A stretch of 64,000 nt of DNA from Mycoplasmopsis maculosa (GCF_900660665.1 NZ_LR215037.1:558001-622000); one strand, 5' to 3'; numbered from the stretch's first letter, positions 23,307 to 35,228 are shown. The notes: generated by a model from the letters alone, not told the origin. Translations and numbers: made by a program.

Positions 23307-24668
23307 AGTGTTTGTAATCTAATCCTAACGCCTTTAACATTGGAACTAAGAAAAAGTTAAATGGCTTATTAAAGTGAGGTAAGAAGTAAACATCTGTTAA
23401 TGCAATTTCTGGCAATGTTAAACCTTTTTGTATTGCAAGTGCAAACATATAAACAGTTTCTGTATGAATATTTTTACCTCAAGAACCTATTTGTACACCT
23501 AAAAGTTTAAATGTTTTTTTGTCATATACAATTTTACATGCAACTTTTTCAGCTGATTGCATAAATTCTGGTTTATCCATATCTTCTCAATAAACACTTG
23601 CAGCTTCTTCATAACCGTTTGCTTTTGCTAAAGATTCAGTTAGTCCTGTACTTGCATAATGACAATCAAATACATTAATTGCATTAGTTCCTGCAACACC
23701 TGGGAAAGAAACATTAACACCTGCTAAATGTAACGCTGAAACTATACCTGTTTTTACTGCATTTGTCGCTAAAGCAACATGTGTACTTTTTCCACTTACA
23801 GAATTTTTTAAAGCACATGAATCACCTATTGCATAGATATTTTCGTCAGATAAACTTTGTTGAAATTCATTAACAACTATAGCACCATTTGAAATTTTTT
23901 CAACATCTATACATTCTGTTCTTGGTTTAAATCCAACTGACATAATAACTAAATCTGCTTCATATTCTGATTTATCGGTTATAACTTTTGAAACATCTTT
24001 TCCATTAGATGATTTGAATGAAGTTACTTTTTCACCTAAAGCTAATTTAACTCCAGATTTTTCCATATTTGATTCCATAATACTTGTAAATTCTGAATCG
24101 AAATATAAATTTGCTACTCTAGGATTAATATCAATTAATGTTACATTTTTGCCTTTTTCGTGAAAAGCTTCAACTAATTCAACACCAATATATCCAGCAC
24201 CAACAACTACAACGTTTTTAATTTTATCGCTATTAGCATACTCAACTAATGTTTCTGCATGTTGGAATAATTTGCTTAAAACAATGTTATTGAATTCAAT
24301 ACCTGGCAATTTTGGTTCAATAGGTCAAGTACCACCAGCAAAAACTAATTTGTCATATTTATCAACAAATTCGTTTCCTGATTCTAAATTTCTTACTAAT
24401 ACTTCTTTTTTAACTCTATCAATTTTTATAACTTCGTGACTTGTTTTAAGGTTTACACCATAATTTTCTCTTAAAATTTTTGGTGATGAATAAAATAAGC
24501 CATTTGGTTCTTTCATTTCACCAGCAACTCATACTGCTATACCACAGCCTAAAATGATGTATTTGTATTTCTATCATAAGCTGTTATTTCCGCATTTGGA
24601 TTAACAGTTCTTAATGTTCTAATAAAAGATGTACCAGCATGATTTGCACCTACTAATATAATTTTCAT
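23305..24668 (-). pseudogene. nox: NADH oxidase (H2O-forming, CoA-disulfide reductase family) with a -1 frameshift
   Basis: A flavin enzyme that regenerates NAD+ and removes oxygen. About 454 codons, full family length. The FAD site MKIILVGANHAGTSFIRTL is followed by YDRNTNTSF and then a premature TAG near 24555. One extra T in the four-T run restores SFLGCGIAVWVAGE, which carries the redox-active Cys of this family. After that the frame is clean: VVVVGAGYIGVELVEAF (NAD site), VIMSVGFKPRTE, NIYAIGDSC, ATNAVKTG, and the dimer domain ending KALGLDYKH. It is a recent inactivation, a slippage switch or a sequence error; the rest of the gene shows no decay, which favours the last two. Confidence 0.88.
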
Positions 24669-25015
24669 TTTTTTCTCCTTCTTAATTTAATTAAAACATT
24701 TAAATTTAATTTTATTTAATATAAAAATAATTATAAATTGAGTTTTCATAAAATTAAAAAAATGGAAAAAAATTCCACTTTTTTTGCATAATAATTATTA
24801 CCATATAAAACATTATTATTTTATAAAATACTTCATATTATTATGATTTTATTATTTTTATTTTAATTTTTATAATCTTATATGTAGAAAAAAGTATCAT
24901 AGTTTTTTTAAATTAACTTTTTTATATTGATCAATTAAAATATATAATTTAATTATTAGTCAAACTAATATATTATTTAACTTAAAGAAAATACTAACAA
25001 GAAAAGAGTTTAAAA
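24669..25015 (+). other. Divergent intergenic region (nox / metalloprotease)
   Basis: 347 bp, very AT-rich. It holds a small hairpin (TGGAA/TTCCA, 24763-24777) with T-runs on both sides that looks like a terminator although no gene points into it, and a TATAAT at 24943-24948 that could drive the metalloprotease gene. The start at 25016 has only a weak ribosome site (agag). I see no RNA gene here. Confidence 0.5.
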
Positions 25016-27049
25016 ATGAAAAATGATCCTAATTTAAAAAAGGGGCGTTCTTCAAAAACAATACTACTAATCACACTACTAGTTTTAATACCATTTTTCA
25101 TTATATTTATAGTAGGCTTTGTTGTAATACTAATTAAATTAGATATTTTTTCATTTACAAATGAAAATAATAGACCATCAGAACCAGAAAAACCTATTAT
25201 TATAAATCCAAATCCAGATGATTCTAATTTACCAAAAGATAAATTTGAAAATAGACCTATCATAGGTTTAGAATCACTAACTAAGGAAGATTGAGAAAAT
25301 GATAAAAACTATAAAATTAATAATGGTGTAATTGAATATACTGATCCAATTAACGGTATTATTTTTAAAGATGTTTCCTACAATTACAACGAAGACAAAA
25401 AAAATCCTAGATATTTTTTAGGAAAAGAAGGTCTCGCTTTGCTTGCTAAGGAATTTTACAGCAAAGTTCCTTTTGGTCCAGAAATAGTTCATTTAAAATC
25501 TATAAGCATAAACGACTATAACGTAATTAGTGATAGTTCAGCTGGGCTATATTTACCACAAATAAATGAAATATATTTAAACTCTAAATATATGATAGAA
25601 AAAAATTACGATATATTTACAAAGATTATTAATTTAATGGGTCCCTTATTTCATGAATATACTCACCATTGAGCTAGTTCATATGTTAATTATGGTCCCG
25701 TTACTAAAAATGATATAACTGAAGTTTTATCATATCGTCCATCAAAAAATTCAATTTCTGATGATTATTGAAATAAATACTTTGTTAACAATTATTTAGA
25801 AAATCTTAATTACAATTATACAAACGTAGTAAAACCCGAGTACGCAACACAAAATAATTTCTTGCCTAGTATTTTATCTTTAAATAATTTATGAAAATAC
25901 TCAAATATAAAATCTGAATATGATGTTTTATATAAAGAATTTGTTAAAAGAAAATTAGAAGTTTTCTCTTTTGCGCTAAATCCAGAATATTCAAAATATA
26001 GTAATATAATAACTAACTATAAATTAGATCAAATTCCTTATTATTATTCAATGACAGAACTTGTTCCAAGGGAATGACAAAAATTTACATATATTCCTTA
26101 TTATGTACAAGGTGATATTGAAGGAAAACATGGAGAAAAACCTTATTCTAAAAAATATAAGAGAAATGAAACAACTACTAATATATTTGAAATTTCCCAA
26201 AATTATTATGGAGAAGGTGTAAATTATTTTGATAAATTTAAAGATTTACCAACAGATCAAACATATCAGTTTGGATCATATGCTTCTGATTGAGCCAGAA
26301 CTTTAAAATATGGATCTACAATGGTTTCTGTTGAAGATTTATCTCTTACTAAATATGATGATTATATTTATCCAAATAGTGTATGAGGTTTAAAATTCAA
26401 TTATATTAATCCTAAAACAAAAGAAACTGGTGTTCAAGTTTTTGAAGATAAACATAGAGATTTTTACAAAAGATTCTTAGAGTCAATGTTTTACGGAAAA
26501 CCTTTTGCACAAATAAAATCTAAAATTACAAAAATAAGTGATAAACAATTTAGTCCAAAAGAAGCTAAAAGTTTCAAAATAACTGGTTATCTCGAAGAAA
26601 ATAATTGAGAATATTTAGTTTATTATAATAAAAAACTAAAATTAACTAAAATACCTATAAAATATATAAATTATCATAATTTTAATGTTAAAGATTTTGC
26701 AAATGCTAGAACAAGAGATTTAAAACCAAAAGATGTTATACCAGAATTAAAAGAAAAATATTTTATTTATCAGACTGACTGGTTTAATAGTGAAGATGTT
26801 TCCTATGATAGACCTATATTTTTTGCTAGAGATTTAAATAATAATGGTACTTTTGAAGTTGGTTCAGGATTAGGAAAAAATAGTGATGAAGTCTGAATGA
26901 ATTTTTCTAGTATAGATAATCCTATACCTAATAATAGAATATTAATGAGTTCTGATTACAACTTTTTTAAAGACAATTTAGGTACAAATAAAATACTATA
27001 TTTTGACAAATTAAAATCGAATATAATGATGAAAAATGGAGAGGAATAA
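25016..27049 (+). CDS. Membrane-anchored zinc metalloprotease (MYPU_1760-like family)
   Basis: 677 aa. A short basic cytoplasmic start is followed by one membrane helix (about residues 17-42, TILLITLLVLIPFFIIFIVG), then a Pro-rich linker and a large outside domain. A zincin motif HEYTH (213-217) sits in LMGPLFHEYTHHWASSYV; the third metal ligand is not obvious, but the Glu of ITEVLSYRP about 20 residues on is a candidate. The sequence recalls the family that NCBI names after M. pulmonis MYPU_1760; this is from memory. Probably a cell-surface peptidase. The following gene starts 1 base after its stop. Confidence 0.72.
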
Positions 27050-27050
27050 A

Positions 27051-27659
27051 ATGATAAAAAAAAGTAATAAAAATATTTTTCCTCTTGAAGGTTCAATTAT
27101 AAACGTACAAGCTTATAAATATAATGGTGATTTATATAGACAATGAAACGGATGCAAGGTATTAAGAAACACTTCAAAACACTATGTACTATTACTTTAT
27201 AAAACTAAAGTTAGTGAGAAATGAGAACACAATTGAGTTTATAGAGATTATGTTATATGATTTATGCCTAAAACTGGCATGCATAATGCATTAATACTAT
27301 TAAAGCCTAAACAGAATTATATTTATGTAAATATAGCTTCTAATCCTCTTTATGAAGATAATACTATAAAATTTATAGACTTTGATATAGATTTAAAACA
27401 TTATCCTCACAATAATATTTCTATCGTTGATGAAGAAGAATTTAATGAAAATAAAATTAATTATAAATATCCTAAAAAAATAACAACAATGGTTTTTAAT
27501 TCAGTAAAAAAAGTATTGGAAAAATATGAAAAAAGTGAATATTTTTTCAATCCAGAAGTTATTGATTATTACATAGATTTAGCAAAAAAAGATAAGTCAT
27601 TACCCGCCCAGTTTAGAAAAGACTTAAAGATTAAAATAAGAAAACATAAAGTAAAATAA
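27051..27659 (+). CDS. DUF402 family protein
   Basis: 202 aa, no signal or membrane segment. The order of motifs fits DUF402: INVQAYKYNGDLYRQW near the start, then WVYRDYVIWF, YVNIASNP, and KFIDFDIDLKHYP (the acidic metal-binding strand). Family members include nucleoside tri/diphosphatases (Ntdp of Staphylococcus) and an FAU-1 relative that binds RNA. The start ATG is 1 base after the metalloprotease stop, with the GGAG inside the end of that gene, so translation is coupled. Exact substrate unknown. Confidence 0.8.
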
Positions 27660-27733
27660 TTTCAAATTTTGTAATAAAAAAAAATTATATATAATACTTT
27701 TATAAAAATACAAATTTAAAAATGAGGATAAAA

Positions 27734-28153
27734 ATGAAAAAAATGAAAAAATTTTTATGACTTTCTAGTGTAGTTGCCCCTACAGCATTAATTCCTGTTA
27801 TTTCTTCTACAGCGGGAGAAGCTTCAACAACTGAACAACCTGCTCCAGCTGCTACAAATGAAAATACAGCCCCTGCTTCTACAACAGCTACTGAAAATCA
27901 ACCTACTACATCAGGAGAAAACACAAACACTGCGCCTGCTACAAATTCAAATGAAAATAGTTCTAATACAGCTGCTACACCAGCTGAATCAAATACAAAT
28001 GCAGATCAACCTAAATCTGAATCTACAAAAAGAGCACCTCAACCAAAATGAGCTCTTTATTCAGTTATTTCTTTAGCAATTATTACTGTTGCTTTACTAA
28101 TAGCAATTATTGTTATATTAATCAAAAGATTCAGAAAATCAAAAAATAAATAA
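27734..28153 (+). CDS. Thr/Ala/Asn-rich stalk protein with signal peptide and C-terminal anchor
   Basis: 139 aa; no known family. A signal peptide (MKKMKKFLWLSSVVAPTALIPV) leads to a low-complexity stretch of Thr, Ala, Asn, Glu and Pro (about residues 28-98), then a membrane helix (WALYSVISLAIITVALLIAIIVILI) and the basic tail KRFRKSKNK. It looks like a short mucin-like surface stalk. The low-complexity DNA could vary in length between strains. Ribosome site is weak (gagga). Confidence 0.65.
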
Positions 28154-28170
28154 TTAAATTTATTATTTAT

Positions 28171-28224
28171 AAAAAAACACATTTTTAACATAAAAATTTT
28201 CAATATGTTTTAAATGTGTTTTTA
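28171..28224. terminator. Bidirectional terminator between convergent genes
   Basis: Stem AAAACACATTT/AAATGTGTTTT with an inner AACAT/ATGTT pair. A's on the left and T's on the right make it usable from both strands: by the stalk-protein gene (+) and the RNase J-like gene (-). Confidence 0.75.
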
Positions 28225-28236
28225 TTTTAAAATTAT

Positions 28237-29892
28237 TTATTGTACTTGAGTAAAATTAACTGCTACAATAGGTTCTTTATTATAGGTTTTAAAAATTTTC
28301 TTTCTTACAATTTGTCTTATTTTATTTTGTAAATCTTTTATACCTTCAAACTTATCTGTTTCGATTAAATTTAAAATTAATGATTTAATAAGCTCATTTG
28401 CTTGTTTTTTTTCTTCTTTATCAATTACGCCAACATAATTTATTTGAATTTTACCAGTAATAAGTTTGGTTTTAGGGCTATATCTAGCTGCTATTAGTAT
28501 AACACCTTCTCTTCCTAAAACCTCTCTTTCATTTATAACCTCAGAACTTATATCACCTACACCAAAACCATCAATAATAATATCTCCGACTTCTTTTATT
28601 TTACCCTTTGTAGAAACTAACTTATTACCTTTAATATGAGCTACTTGACCATTTTGCATTAATAATATATTTTTGGGATTTACTTGACATTCACTACTTA
28701 TATATCTTGTAGCTTCATTTAAATATCTATAAAGCCCTTGAACTGGTATTATAAAAGTTGGTTTTAAAATATTAACTAATTTAATAAGATCTTCTCTTGC
28801 AGGTCTATGACGATAAAACTCTGTTGCAGTTATATCTATAATTTTTGGAGTTATTCTTGCTATTTCATCAAGCGCTACAGCTTCTAAACTTTCTAGCCCA
28901 TTAATAGCTGGAGCTATCATTAAAACTGTATCAGTTTTAGATAATTTTAAATAAACATCTTTATTATCTGTTATTCTTAAAAATCTAGCATGTAATCTTT
29001 CAGTAGCTCCTGTTACTAAAATAACTGCATTTTTTATTTTATTTGAATACTTATAATCCAAAATCTTAGGCATTGGTAAATCTGGTTTAGCTTTTTTAAT
29101 TATATTTAAAACTTGTCCGTAAGTTTTACCATATGTAATTATTGGTCTATCGGTTTGAATAGCTAACTCTAAAATTTGGCTTAACGCATACATTTCTTCA
29201 TCATAAGCACCGACAATTATTCTAGAATCCGATTTAGCTGCAAGAAAAGCTTCTTTTATACTTTGAGGTAGTTGTATTTTATCAATTGCTTTCCCGTTAT
29301 AATTTGCACGCCCTGAATCAACAATTAAAGCTAAAATTTTTCTTTTTGAAAAATTATTTTTGCCTAATTGTTCAAAATTTAAATTACCATAAACACCTAA
29401 ATTGCCTTCTACAAAGTTAAACATAAATACAACATCGCCATCAGGAGTTATAAAATCTAATCCTATGTGTCCAGGCATTGATCCTGCTAAATCAAGTGGT
29501 TTAACAAATATTTCGCCAACTTTAATAGTTTTATCTAAAACAATAATTCTATTGCTTGCATTAGAAATTTTATATTTGCTTAATCTATCCAAAATTAATA
29601 TTTTATTCAAACTTGAAGTGTAAATTTTTAAATTAGGTATTTTCATTAATAATCAAGGTAATGCACTAAAAGATTCATTTTTAACATCAGTTATAAAAAT
29701 ACCTTCTATCCTATCTTTATGCTTTTCTAAATATGAAAAATTTGGAATAAGTGTATCAATACCATTATTAGAATTAATTGGAATCTTAGTCCCTGAATTT
29801 ACAACATATATTTTTGAGTTTCATTCAAAAATGTAACAGTTTTTACCATTTTCGTCTAAACCGCCAAGAGCAAATATATTAATATCGTTCAT
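28237..29892 (-). CDS. RNase J paralogue with degenerate catalytic site (RNase J2-like)
   Basis: 551 aa, full RNase J length: metallo-beta-lactamase fold, beta-CASP domain and C-terminal domain. The family skeleton is clear (FALGGLDENGKNCYIFE, SMPGHIGLDF, ILVTGATERLHARFLRI, TEFYRHRPAREDL, FIIPVQGLYRYL, GREGVILIAARY). The zinc-binding HxHxDH motif is gone: the place where RNase J has THGHEDH reads TDVKNES (about 68-74). The later PVHGE(Y/F)RH is PVQGLYRYL. It should not bind two zincs, so a structural partner of an active RNase J1, as RNase J2 is in Bacillus, is the best guess. It is separated from rsmI by 75 bp and may share its transcript. Confidence 0.85.
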
Positions 29893-29967
29893 AATATTCT
29901 CCTTATTGTATATTATTGAAATAAAAAAATAGATAAAGTAATAAACTAAATCTATTATATTAAAATT

Positions 29968-30672
29968 TTATTTTTTATATTTATTAATTTTAACGTTTTT
30001 TTCTTGAGCAATTTTTACAACAATTGTGTATTCGCCTTTTCTTGAGGTATTATCTAATGATTTAATAATTTCTTCTGGTGTTCCGAAATATGTTGATTCA
30101 TGCATTTTTGTTAATTCTCTTGCTAAAAATAGATTTGCTTTATCAAATCAAACTTCTTTAATATCATTTATAAAAAGGTCGAATTTATGTGGTGAAACAT
30201 AAAAAATGTGGGCATAATTTTTGTCTAGGTTTTCAATTTGCTTTTTTCTTCTGCCGCTTTTTTCTTCTGGAAAACCATGAAAAATAAATGTATTAGAAAA
30301 ACCACTTAAAGCAAATGCACTAATCGAAGCACTAACACCTGGGATTAATTCAACTTCAATATTATTTTCTCTTGCTTTTTTTATTAATTCAAATCCTGGA
30401 TCGCTTACAAGTGGCATTCCTGCATCACTAACTAATGCTATATTTAAATTATCTTTTACAATTAATTCTAAAATTCCTTCTGCAGAGGCTTTTTCATTGA
30501 TTTTATTATATGTTATCAATCTTTTTTTTATATTGTAATAATCTAATAATTTAGAAGTAACTCTTGTATCTTCACAAGCTATTAAATCTACATTTTTCAA
30601 TGTCTCGATAGCTCTAAAAGTTATATCTTTTAAATTTCCAATTGGTGTTCCTACTAAAAATATTTTAGCCAT
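29968..30672 (-). CDS. rsmI: 16S rRNA (cytidine1402-2'-O)-methyltransferase
   Basis: 234 aa. SAM-dependent tetrapyrrole-methylase fold enzyme that methylates the ribosomal decoding centre. Motifs: FLVGTPIGNLKDIT at the start, ACEDTRVTSKLL, VSDAGMPLVSDPG, LIPGVSASISAFALSGF and the GFPEEKSGRRK basic loop. It is the last gene of the dnaX operon and its start lies 8 bases inside the end of holB. It is slightly short at the C-terminus, as in other mollicutes. Confidence 0.95.
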
Positions 30673-31567
30673 ATGACTCCATTAATTCTATAAATAAATT
30701 TTCAACTTGAAGAAAATAGTTAAAGTTATTATTTTCAATGCTTAAATATTTGTCTAATGCTTTAAAAAAGGAAAAATAGTCAATATTTGCTTTTAATAAT
30801 TTGCTTTTAAAACCTTTAAAATAAAATGTTGTTTCATTAAAAAAATTAAACTTTCATGTTATTATAAATCTTAAAGATAAGAGAAGAATCTTCAACTTTT
30901 TAAAAGAATCTTTTTTTGAATATTTAGCTAAAAAAGCATACAAAAAATTTTTATTTTTAAAACTTTTTTCAAAATTATTAATTAACTCATTTATTAAATC
31001 AAAACTATTTTCTTCTAAAATATCTTGTGAGTAAAAATAATCATCAAAAATATTAGAAAAGAATCAAGAAGATTCTTTACTATAACCCTTTTCTATAAAT
31101 TCTTTTTGTAAATCTATTTTATTTAGTTTTTCAATTTTTAAAATTATAGATCTTGATTTAATTGTAGGTAAAATCTTATTTATATAATTTGTAGTTAAAA
31201 TAAAAATGGTATTAGAACTAGGTTCTTCAATGCTTTTTAAAAGTGAATTTAATGTAGAATTAGAAGCTAGATCAACATCTTTAAGTATTATTATTTTTAA
31301 TTGATTTTCAGAAAAAGAACTAAGAGTAGAATTTTCTAAAACAGATACTATTTTTTCTTTTGAAAGTTCTTTTTCAAAAAATAATATGTTTCCCGGTAAA
31401 GTTTCGATATTTAAACTATCGATTTTTTCATAATTTATTTTATTTATTATATAAATTAATATCTCGTTTAAATTAATTTTTCCAGATCCTGATATTATAT
31501 AACAATGCGCTAATTTATCTATTTGAAAGGTATTATCGATTAAATTTATTGAATTTTTACTTATCAT
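30665..31567 (-). CDS. holB: DNA polymerase III delta' subunit (clamp loader), divergent
   Basis: 300 aa. The AAA+ fold is recognisable (LAHCYIISGSGKINLNEIL with a degenerate P-loop, IIILKDVDLASNSTLNSLLKSIEEP, TIFILTTNYINKILPTIKSRS) but it has no zinc finger. The delta' subunit does not bind ATP, so the poor Walker A is expected. Its ATG overlaps the tmk stop (TAATG) and its end overlaps rsmI by 8 bases. Operon position supports the call. Confidence 0.9.
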
Positions 31568-32214
31568 TATATATTATCAAATCACTTTTTAAATTTTTCA
31601 TTTTTCATCAATTTTTCATAAACATCATTAGTTAAATCTTCTATGCTTTGTCACCCATCAGCTACAATAAAACGTTCAGGATCGTTTTTTATTAGTTCTT
31701 CATAGCCGTTTATAACTCTTTTATGAAACTCGTTAGATTCTGCATCCAAACGATCTGTAACAATTCTGCTTATATTTCTACGATGACTACTTTGTTCAGC
31801 TGTAATAAATAAAAATATAGTTAAATCAGGCAATGTGTTTTCTATTACTAATTCTGTTAGCTTTTTAGTAAAGTCTAAACCTAAATTTCTTGCTACGCCT
31901 TGATAAGCATAAAAACTATCTACATATCTATCGCACAATATCAATTTATTTTCTTTTAAAGCTGGCCAAATAACTCTTTCAATGTGGATTCTTCTACTTG
32001 CTGTATATAAAAGTGCTTCTGAAATTGGTGATAAATGACTTTCCTTGTCTAAAATAATTTTTCTTATATTTTCAGCTTCTTTTATATCTCTTCCACCTGG
32101 TTCTCTTGTTAAGATATATTTTAATGATGGTTTAGCTTTTATTAATCTCTGGATTAATTCACTTATTAATGTTGTTTTTCCACTTCCATCTGGTCCTTCA
32201 AAAGTTATAAACAT
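31567..32214 (-). CDS. tmk: Thymidylate kinase
   Basis: 215 aa. Phosphorylates dTMP to dTDP. P-loop FEGPDGSGKTT (residues 7-15), TREPGG, the CDRYVDSFYAYQG motif and the lid region with Arg residues (TAEQSSHRRNISRIVTDRLD). No missing key residues. It sits 8 bp after recR and shares a TAATG overlap with holB. Confidence 0.97.
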
Positions 32215-32222
32215 ATTAGCTC

Positions 32223-32810
32223 CTAGTTATTTTTTCTATTCTCTATAGATTGTTTTAATGTAAACTCATCAAGATATTCTATATTAGATCCAAGAGGCAT
32301 TCCAATTGCTGCTCTGGATGCATTTATATTATTATTTTTAAAAAGTTTAAGCAAGTGAGTAGTAGTTAATTCGCCTTCTATTGTTGGACTTAAGACAACT
32401 ACAGTTTCGACTGGATTATATTCTCTTATAAATTCCAAAAGTTGAGGAAAATTATAATCGTTGCCCTTATTATTTAAATCTAATAAATAAGGCATTACAT
32501 AAAAATATCCTTTAAAGAAATCTAATGAAATTATTTTTTTAGCATTTTGAATATTATCTACAATCATCAAAATATTTCAAACATCTTCTCTTGCACAATT
32601 TAAACATTTTTCTTTTTCTTTTATAAAATTGCATTTCTCACAAAAAGAAACTTTATCTTTTAATTTTCTTATATTATTTATTAATTCTTCAGAAAATTCC
32701 TTTGGAGTATTCAATAAATAATTAGTTATTTTTTCGGATTGTTTTTTAGTAATAGATGGAATTTTAGTTATAAACTCTTTAAATTCCTGAATAATTTTTG
32801 ATTCTTCCAT
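32223..32810 (-). CDS. recR: Recombination mediator RecR
   Basis: 195 aa. Loads RecA onto gapped DNA with RecO. A helix-hairpin-helix start (KIPSITKKQSEKIT) is followed by a C4 zinc finger CEKCNFIKEKEKCLNC (Cys 57, 60, 69, 72) and a Toprim domain (YFYVMPYLLDL, VVVLSPTIEGELTTTHLL, RAAIGMPLGSNIEYLDE). The canonical Toprim acidic residue in the first strand looks altered. One TGA Trp follows the zinc finger. It begins 3 bp after the YbaB stop. Confidence 0.94.
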
Positions 32811-32813
32811 TTT

Positions 32814-33101
32814 TTAAAAACCAAGGCCAGGTATATTTGGCATCATTTCTTCTTGTTCATCATCAATCATTATGAATAATTCATTAATAACTAATGATAA
32901 AACATCTTCTAATATTTCTGGGTCTTCAGGATCAATAAGATCAGTATCAGAAATTTTAATTGATACTATTTTTTTACTACCTTTTGCAATTACTGTAACG
33001 CCTTGTTTTGTTAATGTAAATTCTTTTTCCATAAACAATTCAGATTTTTGTTGAATTTCTTCTTGCATTTTTTGCAATTTTCTAATCATATTTTGGTCCA
33101 T
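32814..33101 (-). CDS. YbaB/EbfC family nucleoid-associated protein
   Basis: 95 aa. Small DNA-binding dimer encoded between dnaX and recR in most bacteria. Sequence MIRKLQKMQEEIQQKSELFMEKEF, then GVTVIAKGSKKIVSIKI and DVLSLVINELF fit the family. Its AAGGAG ribosome site overlaps the end of dnaX. Confidence 0.94.
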   Translation of the reverse strand: MDQNMIRKLQKMQEEIQQKSELFMEKEFTLTKQGVTVIAKGSKKIVSIKISDTDLIDPEDPEILEDVLSLVINELFIMIDDEQEEMMPNIPGLGF

Positions 33102-33112
33102 TTTTTCTCCTT

Positions 33113-34939
33113 TTAAAAGTTAAGTTTATCAAATAATTGTTTACTTGGGCTTAATTCTTTTTCTATTTCAATATTTGTAAATTGATCGAATTGAGGTTTA
33201 GGTTTATTTGGATTCATTTCCCGTTCTTTTTTAATTGATAAAGCTATTTCTTTAAATCAATTCTTTTCGCATAAAATTAAACGTACTGTTGTTTTAAAAT
33301 ATTGTTTTAACAAATTTTGAACATTTTCTTTATTTTCAATATTACTCAAGTAATTTAAAATTGGTAAATTATCAGATGTTAAAACTAAAAAATTATTACC
33401 GGCAGCTTTTATTTTAACCTCACTAAAAGCTCTTGCCAAATCAGAATATTCATTTAATAGATTATCGCCTATTAAAATTTGTAAATAGGCATCAAAATTA
33501 CTTCTACTTTGAATATCGCAAATATAAAGAGCTTTTATTAATTCTTCTTTTGAGTAATTAGACTCAAACTTATCTATTTTTTTATATTTTTCCTCAAAAG
33601 CAGGTATTATAGTTGTTTTTGTATTTAATATTTCACTTTGAATGCCCAATTCTCTTGTATCAATAATAACTTCATTATCAATTGAATCAAATACACCAGT
33701 TAAAATATCATCTTCAATTGCTTCTATGTTATTTTCATTTTGGTTTACTTGAACTACTAGTTCTTGAGTTGTTGCTATAACCTTTTCAAAAGTATCTTGA
33801 TTGTTTTTGTTTTCTTTAAAATTCATATTTTCAATATTCCCATTATTATTTAAATTTTTTATTGATTTATTATCTTTATTTATTTCAGAAATTTTTATTA
33901 AATAAATTTCTATTAGTTGAAAGTAATTATCAGTATAAAATAACTCTTTATTTAATTTATATAAAAATTCGATTGCTTTCTGAGCAAAATCATAATTTAT
34001 AGTTAATTCTTGTATTTCTTCATCTATCAATAAATCCAAAAAAGCTTTGTCATTGGTTTTTTGGTAAATAATATAGTCTTTAAATAAATCTATAAAACTA
34101 ATAACAAATTCTTTTGGGTCAATCCCAGATTCCTTTAATAAAGTAAACTCTTTTATAGATTCTTCTGTTAAGTTTCTAAAAAGATTATTGGCCAAGCTAA
34201 TTAATTGTTGATTTGAAGTTATTCCAAAAGCATATATAACATCTTTTAATTTTATTTCTCCATTACCATATGCATTTGCTTGTTCAGTAATAGATAAAGC
34301 ATCTCTCATTCCACCTGTAGCTAATCTAGCAATATAATATAAAACTTTGGAATCAAATTTTATATTTTCCTTTTCTAATATTTCAGTTAACTGGTTAACT
34401 ATAGTATTAGTTGATATTCTTCTAAAATTAAATCTTTGTAATCTTGAAATTATTGTTGGAGGTATTTTTTGTGGATCAGTAGTTGCCAAAATAAATATTG
34501 CATGAGCAGGCGGTTCTTCAAGCGTTTTTAAAAGAGCATTGAAAGCACCTTTTGAAAGCATATGAACCTCGTCAATTATATACACTTTATAATTTCCTTT
34601 TGTAGGTAAATGTTCAATTTTTTCTTTTAATTCTCTTATAGAATCAACACCATTATTAGAAGCTGCATCCATCTCGATGATATCTAAGTTGCTATTCAAA
34701 TTATTTAAACAATTTTCGCATAATTTTGTAACATCTTCTAAATGATAGCAATTTATTATATTAGCAAAAATTTTAGCTAAAGAAGTTTTTCCCACTCCTC
34801 TTGGTCCACAAAATAAATATCCATGACTTATTTTGTGATTAATTACTACATTTTTCAATGTTTCGACAATGTGATCTTGACCTTTTACATCAGAAAATGA
34901 TTTTGGTCTATATTTTCTATAAAGCGCTTTATAACTCAT
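33113..34939 (-). CDS. dnaX: DNA polymerase III subunit gamma/tau
   Basis: 608 aa; clamp-loader motor and scaffold. Walker A CGPRGVGKTSLAK (45-55), zinc-binding Cys group INCYHLEDVTKLCENC, DEVHMLSKGAFNALLKTLEEPP, the sensor TTDPQKIPPTIISRLQRF, and a lid with GGMRDALSITEQ. The C-terminal half is charged and Asn-rich with a conserved tail region. There is a TGA Trp near codon 561 in the last part. It is the first gene of the operon; 289 bp upstream to gpmI (34940-35228) hold only AT-rich sequence and promoters. Confidence 0.97.
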
Positions 34940-35189
34940 TATTCTTTACCTTTTTATATTTAATATTATTACACAATATTTTATATTTAATTAGCAATTA
35001 AAAACTTATTTTTTTAAGTATAAAAAAGAATATTTTTTTTAAAAAAACAAACAATACAATAAAAAAGCAATATTAGATTTTTTTTTGTATATTTTTTAAA
35101 AAATAAAATAATGCTACAAAAAATAAATTTAATTTACATATTTTTTTCTTAAAAATTAAATCATGTTTTAAAAAGTTCCATTAGTTGTA

Positions 35190-35213
35190 TATAATATACT
35201 AATATAGTATATT
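35190..35213 (+). promoter_or_regulatory. gpmI promoter with overlapping inverted repeat
   Basis: A TATAAT (35190-35195) runs into a perfect 9-3-9 inverted repeat, AATATACTA ata TAGTATATT (35193-35213), that would cover the start site. A protein bound there would block transcription. The ribosome site AGGAGA follows at 35218. No regulator is known. Confidence 0.5.
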
Positions 35214-35228
35214 AATTAGGAGATAAAA

